64,000 bases of DNA from JARYGU01 sp033795365. GTDB taxonomy: Bacteria; Pseudomonadota; Alphaproteobacteria; Rhizobiales; Rhizobiaceae. The notes under the pieces are model-generated. The model was given only the letters and a program-made list of their open reading frames with translations, did no database searches and was not told the DNA's origin. Positions within the stretch are counted from its first letter, which is position 1, and every line of letters starts with the position of its first letter. The translations under genes were made by a program, and so were the position numbers. The stretch lies in assembly GCA_033795365.1 (NCBI GenBank), contig JARYGU010000003.1, positions 124,001-188,000 of the forward strand. Reading direction: 5' to 3'. Below are positions 51,777 through 59,027 of this stretch, in pieces.

Positions 51777-53603
51777 TTACTTCCCCTTGCCGCGCGGTCT
51801 GCCGCCGGCGGGCTTCACGCCGGAGCGCCCACCACCGGGTTTGCCGCCGAACGGCTTGCCACCCGGCTTGCCGCCAAAGGATTTGCCGCCGCCTTTCGCG
51901 CCGAACGGTTTGCCGCGCGGCCTGTCGCCGGCCCGGTCGGCAAAACCGCGCTCGCCTTCTGCCCGCGGCTTGCGATCCGCGCGCGGCGGCCGATCGGCGA
52001 AATCGCGCCCGGCGCGCTCGTCGCCGGCTCCGGAACGCTTGCGGCCGAAGGAACCGCGTTCGCCCTCCTCGCGGGGGCGGCGTTCCGGCTCGCTTGCGCG
52101 AATCCAGTCGGCGTCGTCGGCATCGCGGGGCGCCAGCACGCGCGGCTGGCGCTCGCCGCGGGCAACACCGCCCGAGGCCTTCTTGCGATCGGGATCGAAT
52201 TTCGACTTCGTCCGGGTCGGCTCGCCTTCCCAGGTGCGGCCGAAGCGCTTCACCTTCGGCGCGCCTTCCGGACGGCCGCGCGGCTCGCGCTTCACGACCT
52301 CCTCGGCACCTTCCGACTTCGCCTTCTTCTCGGCGATCGGACGGGCGCCGGGCGCCATCCAGACATTGCTCTTGCGCGCGCGGTTTCCGGGCTCGCGTCC
52401 GGGACGATCGCCGAAGCCGGGCTTCTCGCGCTTGTCGCCGAAGCGGTCGCCTCTCTTCTCGCCAAAACGGTCGTCGCGCTTCGTATCGAGGCGGGCACGC
52501 GCCTTTTCGCGGCGGTCGCCGGGCTTCTCGCGGAATGCGATCGTCTCGCGCTCTTCATGGGTGGGCTTTGCGGCACGGGTCGGCTTCTCGTCCTGTTCCT
52601 CCGTCTCACGGTTGAACAGGGGCGCGTCGAAATTGGCCTTCGCCTCTTCGATCAGGCGCGGGCCGAGCTGATCGCGCAGCGTGCGGCCGCGGATTTCCTG
52701 GGCATGACCTTCGGGGAGCTCGCCGAGCTGGAACGGGCCGTAAGAGATACGGATGAGGCGGTTCACCTCGAGACCGAGAGCACCGAGCACATTTTTGATC
52801 TCGCGGTTCTTGCCCTCGCGCAGGCCCATGGTGATCCAGACATTCGAGCCCTGCACCTTGTCGAGCGTCGCATCTATCCCGCCGTAGAGCACGCCTTCGA
52901 CGGCGATGCCGTCCTTCAGCCTGTCCAGCGCTTCCTGATCGATCTTGCCATGGGCGCGCACGCGGTAACGCCGCAGCCAGCCGGTTGCCGGCAGTTCCAG
53001 CACGCGGGCAAGCCCGCCGTCATTGGTCAGAAGCAGCAGGCCTTCGGTGTTGATGTCGAGGCGGCCGATGGAGAGGACCCGCGGCAACTCGGCCGGCAGG
53101 TTTTCGAAAACGGTGGGGCGGCCTTCCGGGTCGGAATTGGTGGTCACGAGCCCGGCGGGCTTGTGATAGAGCCAGAGGCGCGTGCGCTCGATGCCACGGA
53201 TAGGCTGGCCGTCCACCTCGATATGATCGGCAAGCGTCGCATTGACGACGGGCGTGTCGAGCACCGCGCCGTTGAGGCTGACGCGGCCTTCCATGATCAT
53301 GCGCTCGACGTCGCGGCGCGAGGCGACGCCCGCGCGGGCAAGCAGCTTGGAGATGCGCTCCGGCACCTGCGCGCCGCCCTGGTCGGCTGCAACTGCCGCC
53401 GCCGCACGTTCCCGGGCAGGTTTGGCCGCAAAGGGCTTTGCACCCGGCTTCTTCTCGCCGCGCGGCTTCCTGGCTTCGTCGGAGCGAGCGCCGGCAGCGG
53501 CATAGGGCTTTTTGCCCGCCGGCTTTTTCGCACCGTCACGGGGCTTGCGGTCACCGTCGAAGGGCTTGGCGCCCGGCCGTTTTGGCTTGTCTTTGGATGT
53601 CAT
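51777..53603 (-). CDS. rluB: 23S rRNA pseudouridine synthase, RluB-like, with long basic tails
   Basis: 608 residues. The catalytic part is only about residues 80-330: an S4 domain (RISKLLARAGVASRRDVERMIMEGRV) and the RsuA/RluB core with Asp183 in IGRLDINTEGLLLLTNDG and GLREGKNREIKN. The N-terminal 75 residues are Lys/Pro/Ala-rich. The C-terminal 275 residues are Arg/Lys/Asp/Gly-rich low complexity, ending in GGKPFGGKP-type repeats. Such tails occur in alphaproteobacterial RluB and probably bind RNA. The start at 53603 lacks a clear ribosome site. Confidence 0.92.
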   Translation of the reverse strand: MTSKDKPKRPGAKPFDGDRKPRDGAKKPAGKKPYAAAGARSDEARKPRGEKKPGAKPFAAKPARERAAAAVAADQGGAQVPERISKLLARAGVASRRDVERMIMEGRVSLNGAVLDTPVVNATLADHIEVDGQPIRGIERTRLWLYHKPAGLVTTNSDPEGRPTVFENLPAELPRVLSIGRLDINTEGLLLLTNDGGLARVLELPATGWLRRYRVRAHGKIDQEALDRLKDGIAVEGVLYGGIDATLDKVQGSNVWITMGLREGKNREIKNVLGALGLEVNRLIRISYGPFQLGELPEGHAQEIRGRTLRDQLGPRLIEEAKANFDAPLFNRETEEQDEKPTRAAKPTHEERETIAFREKPGDRREKARARLDTKRDDRFGEKRGDRFGDKREKPGFGDRPGREPGNRARKSNVWMAPGARPIAEKKAKSEGAEEVVKREPRGRPEGAPKVKRFGRTWEGEPTRTKSKFDPDRKKASGGVARGERQPRVLAPRDADDADWIRASEPERRPREEGERGSFGRKRSGAGDERAGRDFADRPPRADRKPRAEGERGFADRAGDRPRGKPFGAKGGGKSFGGKPGGKPFGGKPGGGRSGVKPAGGRPRGKGK

Positions 53604-53674
53604 ATGGTGTTTGCCTGCGTTTTGGCGTGTCCTATCAGGTCGCGCGCCCGGGGTTAAGAGGAATTTGCACCCGC

Positions 53675-54118
53675 ATGACAAATCGGTTCATGGATCTTGC
53701 GCTTGCCGAGGCAGAAGCTGCCGGCGAGCGGGGCGAAGTTCCGATCGGCGCCGTCCTCGTCCTCGACGGCAAGGTCGTCGCCACGGCCGGCAACAGGACG
53801 CGGGCGCAAAACGACGTGACCGCCCATGCGGAAATCGCCGTCATCCGGCAGGCGGCCGCCATCCTCGGGCAGGAACGGTTGACTGGAGCGGACCTCTACG
53901 TGACGCTCGAACCCTGCACCATGTGCGCCGCGGCCATATCCTTCGCGCGCATCCGCCGCCTCTATTACGGCGCGGAGGACCCCAAGGGCGGGGGCGTGGA
54001 CAACGGCGTGCGCTTCTTCGCGCAGCCGACCTGCCACCATGCACCCGAAGTCTATTCGGGAATAGGAGGCCTCAGGGCCGGGGAAATCCTGAAACGCTTC
54101 TTCGCGGAGAAGCGCTAG
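53675..54118 (+). CDS. tadA: tRNA-specific adenosine deaminase
   Basis: Converts A34 to inosine in tRNA-Arg(ACG). The 147-residue zinc deaminase has HAE (51-53) and PCTMC (80-84), with EVPIGAVLV and ARIRRLYYGAEDPKGG. Start ATG 53675; the weak GAGG lies 13 bases upstream. The TAG stop codon is part of the CTAG that borders the structured repeat at 54119. Confidence 0.95.
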   Translation: MTNRFMDLALAEAEAAGERGEVPIGAVLVLDGKVVATAGNRTRAQNDVTAHAEIAVIRQAAAILGQERLTGADLYVTLEPCTMCAAAISFARIRRLYYGAEDPKGGGVDNGVRFFAQPTCHHAPEVYSGIGGLRAGEILKRFFAEKR

Positions 54119-54380
54119 GGTCAAAATTCCATCAGGCTATGGCTTCTGTTGGCGAAGCTGGGATTGAATGGAAGCAAACAAGCGCAAGGCAAGACCCGCA
54201 GGTCTTGTCGAGCATTGTTTGCGATCAGGCGGCCCAGCTTCGCCAACCCTGCGGGCAGGCCGTATCTTGCGCCTGCGGGCGTCGGAAAGGTTTGAAAATG
54301 GTGAGCATTTCCTGCACCTTTCCTTCTACTCAGACGCAAGATACGGCCTGCAGAAGCCACAGCCTGATGGAGTTTTAACC
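54119..54380. mobile_element. Cloverleaf-forming MITE-like element
   Basis: 262 bp bounded by CTAG on both sides (54115-54118 and 54381-54384; the repeat extends to CTAGGGTC). Terminal inverted repeats of 30 bp, GGTYAAAAYTCCATCAGGCTRTGGCTTCTG, have three mismatches. Inside are two perfect arms: TTGGCGAAGCTGGG (54149/54233, 14 bp) and CAGGCCGTATCTTGCG (54256/54335, 16 bp). Further nested stems are GCAAACAA/TTGTTTGC, CAAGACC/GGTCTTG and GGAAAGGT/ACCTTTCC. There is no open reading frame of note. A CTAG duplication suits IS5-family transposases, so it may be a non-autonomous derivative. No second copy is in the window. Confidence 0.6.
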
Positions 54381-54427
54381 CTAGGGTCGAAGTGAATCGG
54401 CATTCCGCTCCATCGTTTTGTTTTGCC

Positions 54428-54466
54428 GCATGATCCCGAAAAGTCTGCAACTTTTCGGGATCATGC
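54428..54466. repeat. Perfect 17-bp palindromic repeat
   Basis: GCATGATCCCGAAAAGT-CTGCA-ACTTTTCGGGATCATGC. The stop codon of the next (minus-strand) gene lies within its right arm. I remember this sequence type as a dispersed repeat in Rhizobiales. It may act as a transcription end for the gene at 54461. Confidence 0.65.
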
Positions 54467-56011
54467 TCCAGCCGGGACGTCGCGATGGGCGCTTGCGGGG
54501 AAGGAAGAGGCCTTGCGCTGCAGCGCCGCTTGCGCGATCAGGGCCGCAAGCACGGACATCCAGACCGCCTTCGTCTGGTAACGGTCATAAGCGCCCGAAA
54601 GCGCGCCGCAGATCACCGCATTCGCAGCGACCATGATCAGCAGGTAGAAGGAGGCGACCAGGGCGGGCCGCATCTCCTTCCCGAAGCCGCCTTTCGCAAA
54701 GCTATATCCGCTGTAGAGGACGAAGGCCGCAGCCAGGAATGCGGCGGCGGCGTTGACTATATCGATCATGCGCCAGAGCTTATCGGAATAGACGGATCCG
54801 CAGACGTTCTCGTTTGCGGGCGACAGGCATTCCTCCGCTTTCGGCATGATCGCCGCGGTCACCGCGGCGGGATGCGGATCGCCCTGCAGCGTTCGCTGGC
54901 CGGCAAGCCCGTGGTCCGTCTTCACGCGAAACTTGAAGAGTTGCTTTGCCGACAGGATCGCCGAAGCCTTGGCCTGCTGCAGCGGATATCGCAGGACTGC
55001 TTCGGTTACGATCGGCCACTGTTCCGAATAGAACGATGCGCGCCTGCCCGGATCGGAAATGGGGCTGAACTCCACCGTTCCCTCGTTCGGCCAGAGAAAG
55101 CTCTCGCTGTTCCTCAGAGGCACATGGGCGAGCTCGCAGCTTACGAAACCGGCGTCGGGGCACACGTCCCTCAGATAGGCCTGGCCGGGGCCGTCCAGCA
55201 TGACGCGGGCTAGAAGGAAAGGCGGCTTCTGAACCGGGCGGTCGAAGATGCGGTTGAGCCACAGCCCGGACATCCAGTTGATCGCCAGCGCCACAACGAC
55301 GGCTGCCACGGCGAGGCCAAGCCCGCCCCGGACCTCTCTCCCCATTCCGAGGAAAAGGCACAAGGTCCCGAGAACGACAATCCCGGTCGCCGCGAGCGCC
55401 GGGCCGACGGTGTGCACGTTCAGGCAGTAGACCAGCAGCAGAAAGAGCGCGAGCACAACGCCACTCGAAAGCTGCCGGCGGAACAGGACCAGCATCATCA
55501 CCAGCAGGACGACCATGCCGGAAAAGATGTCCGGCATCAGATATGTCGCAACGAAGGGCAGCGGAGTGGTCAGCACGAGAACCGCGACCCAGGCGAGATA
55601 GCGGCGCAAAGGCCGGCCGCCGCCGAAAGGAACGGCTGCGGCGCGCAGAAGCAGGGCGACGAGAAGCGACTGCACCGCGGCAACCGACCATACGGAATTC
55701 AGCGCATAGAGGGGCACGGCATAGAATTCCGAGCGCGCGCGCACCGACGAAAGGGTCAGGTCGAACAGGCGCCTGTTCTCCTCGAGGGAATCCCGGAACA
55801 CTATCCGGGAAGACCACAGGTCCCTCTCCGGCATCGGTTCGCTCCAGGACCACGGCATCGACGCGGCGCCGACGATGTCCTTCCCGAAGGCATAGAATTC
55901 CCAGGTGTCGAAGAAGAAGAACGGCCTTCCGAAAATAACGGCGTGAATCATCAACAGCGCCGTGGCGCAAAGGATCGATCCAATGTTCGCGGCAACGGTA
56001 GAAGCTTTCAT
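54461..56011 (-). CDS. Multi-spanning membrane protein of unknown function
   Basis: 516 residues with about ten hydrophobic helices: one at the N-terminus (10-32), a cluster from about 105 to 275, and three at the C-terminus (about 415-505). A soluble loop of about 130 residues (VCPDAGFVSCELAHVPLRN..., with paired Cys) lies between them. The layout resembles GT-C glycosyltransferases or polymer-handling envelope proteins, but no catalytic motif is clear. I start at MKASTVAANIG (56011). It is divergent from a GT2/GtrA pair, which suggests a role in surface glycan or lipid-linked sugar handling. Function not assigned. Confidence 0.8.
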   Translation of the reverse strand: MKASTVAANIGSILCATALLMIHAVIFGRPFFFFDTWEFYAFGKDIVGAASMPWSWSEPMPERDLWSSRIVFRDSLEENRRLFDLTLSSVRARSEFYAVPLYALNSVWSVAAVQSLLVALLLRAAAVPFGGGRPLRRYLAWVAVLVLTTPLPFVATYLMPDIFSGMVVLLVMMLVLFRRQLSSGVVLALFLLLVYCLNVHTVGPALAATGIVVLGTLCLFLGMGREVRGGLGLAVAAVVVALAINWMSGLWLNRIFDRPVQKPPFLLARVMLDGPGQAYLRDVCPDAGFVSCELAHVPLRNSESFLWPNEGTVEFSPISDPGRRASFYSEQWPIVTEAVLRYPLQQAKASAILSAKQLFKFRVKTDHGLAGQRTLQGDPHPAAVTAAIMPKAEECLSPANENVCGSVYSDKLWRMIDIVNAAAAFLAAAFVLYSGYSFAKGGFGKEMRPALVASFYLLIMVAANAVICGALSGAYDRYQTKAVWMSVLAALIAQAALQRKASSFPASAHRDVPAGA

Positions 56012-56155
56012 CCTTTTAGATTGAGCCCTTCCCTTCAAGCACTCAACTGAGCCTTTGGTGGTAGCGCCGCCCGTCGGTTTACTCAGAACGTCCCACTGTT
56101 CACTTCGGGAAGCCGGGTCTTTACTGCGCCGGGGCTGCAAGATGACCGGGAGCGC

Positions 56156-57367
56156 GTGATGCTGAATGCCGGCAATGTGACCAATCTCCGGGAAGAGGCG
56201 ACCCCCGGCGACATCGAGCTTACGATCCTGATGCCGTGCCTCAACGAGGCCGAGACGATCGCCACCTGCATAGAAAAGGCCAACCGCTATCTCGCAGAGC
56301 ATGGCGTGCACGGCGAAGTGCTCATCGCCGACAACGGCAGCTCCGATGGCTCGCAGGACATCGCGCACCGGCATGGCGCTCGCGTCGTACCCGTGCCGAC
56401 GCGCGGATACGGAGCCGCTCTCATCAGCGGCATCAGGGCGGCCCGCGGGCGTTTCGTCATCATGGGGGATGCCGACGACAGCTACGACTTCCTGAACCTG
56501 CAGCCGTTCGTGGACAGGCTTCGCCAAGGGGACGAGCTGGTGATGGGAAACCGCTTCCGCGGCGGCATAAAGCCGGGCGCCATGCCCTTCCTGCACCGGT
56601 ATCTCGGCAATCCCGTGCTTTCCGGGCTGGGGCGGTTCTTCTTCGCCAGTCCCGTCCGGGATTTCCATTGCGGGCTGCGCGGCTTTTCACGAGACGCCGT
56701 CCTGAAGCTCGGCCTTGTCAGTCCCGGAATGGAGTTCGCGAGCGAAATGGTCGTCAAGTCGGTTCTGAACGGCCTGACGATCTCCGAGGCTCCCACGACG
56801 CTCTCACCCGACGGGAGAAGCCGCAAGCCGCATCTTCGCACCTGGCATGACGGATGGCGGCACCTGCGCTTCCTGCTGCTCCATTCGCCGCGATGGCTGT
56901 TCTTCTATCCTGGCCTTGTCCTGCTTCTGCTGGGCGGCATGCTGGAGGTGGCGCTTCTCTTCGGCCCCTTGCGGATCGGCGGCATCAGGCTCGAGATCAA
57001 CTCGATGATCGGCGCAGGCTTCGGCGTGCTGGCGGGCGTGCAACTGATCTCGTTTTCCATTCTCGCCCGGCGATATGCGGCGGCGGAGGGATTTCTGCCG
57101 AAGATCGCGACCTTTCCCCGGCTGATGGCGGCGCTCGATTTGGAAAGAGTGCTTCAGATGTCGGCGGTTCTTCTGGTTGCGGCGCTCGGCGGCGCGGGCT
57201 GGTCTGCCTATCAATGGGCGAATGTCGGCTTCGGCGACATACACGAGACGTCCGTCACGCGCGTTTTCCTGGTTTCGCTTCTTTGCGGGGCCTGCGCCAT
57301 CCAGATCGCGGCATCGGCCTTTCTGGCCTCGGTCTTCAGTATCCGTCATCCCCGTGATAACGAGTAG
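56156..57367 (+). CDS. Family 2 glycosyltransferase (dolichyl-phosphate-sugar synthase-like)
   Basis: 403 residues. The GT-A domain (about 20-240) has ELTILMPCLNEAETIATCI, IADNGSSDGS and MGDADDSYDF (DxD), followed by two to four membrane helices (about 248-395). This fits polyprenyl-phosphate glycosyltransferases that load a sugar on undecaprenyl phosphate. The GtrA gene 2 bases downstream supplies the usual flippase-like partner. Confidence 0.9.
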   Translation: MMLNAGNVTNLREEATPGDIELTILMPCLNEAETIATCIEKANRYLAEHGVHGEVLIADNGSSDGSQDIAHRHGARVVPVPTRGYGAALISGIRAARGRFVIMGDADDSYDFLNLQPFVDRLRQGDELVMGNRFRGGIKPGAMPFLHRYLGNPVLSGLGRFFFASPVRDFHCGLRGFSRDAVLKLGLVSPGMEFASEMVVKSVLNGLTISEAPTTLSPDGRSRKPHLRTWHDGWRHLRFLLLHSPRWLFFYPGLVLLLLGGMLEVALLFGPLRIGGIRLEINSMIGAGFGVLAGVQLISFSILARRYAAAEGFLPKIATFPRLMAALDLERVLQMSAVLLVAALGGAGWSAYQWANVGFGDIHETSVTRVFLVSLLCGACAIQIAASAFLASVFSIRHPRDNE

Positions 57368-57369
57368 CC

Positions 57370-57771
57370 ATGGAAAGGGTCGCAGCAATCAGCCCACGGT
57401 TTACGCGTTTCGCGGTTATCGGCAGCCTGGGCTTTCTTTTCGAGGCGATCGGCATCGCACTGCTGTCGTCCACGGGGCTGCTCGGCGCCGGGACGGCCCG
57501 CCTGGTCACCTTCCCGCTCGCGGTGGTCCTTACCTGGCTCCTCAACAGGAGCTGGACGTTCAGATCGACCGACAAGAGGCGGATCCAGCAGCTTTTGACC
57601 TATGGCGGCGTCCAGGCGGCAGGCGGCCTCGCCAATCTCGGCGTCTATCTCCTGGTGCTGAGGCTCACGCAAGGCATGCCGCACAACTTCTTTCCCGCCC
57701 TTTGCGCGGGCTCGGCGGCCGGACTGCTTTTGACCTTCGCGGGCTCTAAAACCTTATGCTTCCGGACGTAG
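57370..57771 (+). CDS. GtrA family protein
   Basis: 133 residues with four membrane helices; RFAVIGSLGFLFEAIGIALL, WLLNRSWTFRS and the last helix match GtrA, proposed to flip undecaprenyl-phosphate-linked sugars. It follows the GT2 gene after 2 bases. The 3' end overlaps the convergent acetyltransferase gene by 18 bp. Confidence 0.9.
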   Translation: MERVAAISPRFTRFAVIGSLGFLFEAIGIALLSSTGLLGAGTARLVTFPLAVVLTWLLNRSWTFRSTDKRRIQQLLTYGGVQAAGGLANLGVYLLVLRLTQGMPHNFFPALCAGSAAGLLLTFAGSKTLCFRT

Positions 57772-58257
57772 ATCACGGCCTTCGGCAAAGGCCTTGAGCC
57801 GGTCGCCGGAGAGGCGGTAGCGTATCCATTCGGATTGCGGCTCGGCGCCGATCGCCTCGTAGACGCGGATCGCCGGCTCGTTCCAGTCGAGCACGCTCCA
57901 TTCGAAGCGTCCGCAACCTTCCTCGACCGCAATCCGCGCGAGATGGCGCAAAAGCAGCTTGCCCGCACCGCCGCCGCGATGGGCGGGCGTGACATAGAGG
58001 TCTTCCAGATAGAGGCCGTTCCTCGCCTGCCAGGTCGAGTAGCTCATGAAGAACACGGCAAAACCCGCGGGCTCGCCATTCTCCGTTTCGCAGATGAGCG
58101 CCCGCGTTACCGATTTCGGTCCAAAGAGCGACGAGGCGACGGTCTCGGCCGTTGCCTCGACTTCGTGGCCCGCCTTTTCGTAAACGGCGAGCTCGGTGAT
58201 GAAGCGAAGGATCGTCTCGGCGTCAGCCGGCGTCGCGGGACGGATTGCGTATGCCAC
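57754..58257 (-). CDS. GNAT family N-acetyltransferase (diamine acetyltransferase-like)
   Basis: 167 residues, complete GNAT fold. It has IRPATPADAETILRFITELAVYEKA, LYLEDLYVTPAHRGGGAGKLLL with the acetyl-CoA loop RGGGAG, and FEWSVLDWNEPAIRVYEAIGA. The N-terminal and core pattern is like spermidine/diamine (SAT2/thialysine) acetyltransferases; the substrate is not provable here. 3 bases separate it from the lipoprotein gene's far end region. Confidence 0.88.
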   Translation of the reverse strand: MAYAIRPATPADAETILRFITELAVYEKAGHEVEATAETVASSLFGPKSVTRALICETENGEPAGFAVFFMSYSTWQARNGLYLEDLYVTPAHRGGGAGKLLLRHLARIAVEEGCGRFEWSVLDWNEPAIRVYEAIGAEPQSEWIRYRLSGDRLKAFAEGRDLRPEA

Positions 58258-58260
58258 GGA

Positions 58261-58872
58261 TCAGAACGGCCACCAGCGGCGGCCTGTCTCCATCTCCGCA
58301 GCCTTCTTGCGGCGGCGCTCCTTGTCCCGCTCCGATTCACCGAGATCGGCTTCGGCTCCTTCCGGCAGCCTGCGGTAATCCAGCGGCGGATCGCTCAGAT
58401 AGCGGCGCTGGTCGGTATAAAGGCCCTGCTGCAGCCGGCGCGCCTCGCGGTACTGTTCGAGCTGCTGCTGGGTGGAAAGCTTCTGCCCGTAGGCATTCGA
58501 CCTCTGCAGCGGCGACTGGTAGGTGGCGCTGCGGGCATTCTCGTCGGCCTCCCTGCGCAGCCGATCGCGGATCTCTTCCGGGCTTTCGACCCATTCGGGA
58601 TTTGCCGCGCTGGCGACGGACTGCTGCGGCTGGACGAGTTTCGATTCGTCCTTCGGCAGGACGAGGCCGCCGCGCGGCTGATATTTGATCCGCTTTGCCT
58701 CTTCGTTGCCCGGGCTCAGCATGACCGCGTTGCCGACGTCCGAGAGCAATTGTTCGGTGGCCGTCTTGTCCGTGCCGTAAGTCGGGGCACCGAGGCAGCC
58801 GGAAAGCGTCAGGCTCGCGCCCAGAAGGCCCATAATGCCGGCTGCCACTCGAAACTCTCGCGTCATTCTCAT
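58261..58872 (-). CDS. Conserved lipoprotein, alphaproteobacterial
   Basis: 203 residues. The signal peptide ends in a lipobox, LTLSGC with Cys26. The mature part is hydrophilic, Gln/Arg/Glu-rich, with a likely coiled region (about 125-160) and a basic end RRWWPF. I recognise the type (conserved rhizobial lipoprotein after ileS) but not a function. GGAAGGG sets the start at ATG 58872. It lies 156 bases downstream of ileS. Confidence 0.8.
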   Translation of the reverse strand: MRMTREFRVAAGIMGLLGASLTLSGCLGAPTYGTDKTATEQLLSDVGNAVMLSPGNEEAKRIKYQPRGGLVLPKDESKLVQPQQSVASAANPEWVESPEEIRDRLRREADENARSATYQSPLQRSNAYGQKLSTQQQLEQYREARRLQQGLYTDQRRYLSDPPLDYRRLPEGAEADLGESERDKERRRKKAAEMETGRRWWPF

Positions 58873-59027
58873 GAATACCCTTCCAGCAGAGCCGGTGCAC
58901 GATGCGGATTTTCCGTGCCATGGCGGAACAATCCGACGATTTTCAGGCAGCTTTACCGGATGAACGGCCAAAGCGCAATTCATCCGGCATCGCTAGCCGA
59001 CGCTTCCCAAGGCTTCGTTCGGCTGTC

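Noticed and set aside
51780..52620. Possible repeat array (CRISPR-like) suggested by periodic GGTTTGCCGCC/GGCTTGCC words
   Set aside because: The periodicity is the codons of Gly/Lys/Pro/Phe low-complexity repeats in the rluB tail; there are no constant repeats with unique spacers and no cas genes.
50628..53657. A 1009-codon open frame on the plus strand opposite patatin, rsmD and rluB
   Set aside because: It is Ala/Arg/Leu-rich, without family motifs, and covers three strongly recognised minus-strand genes.
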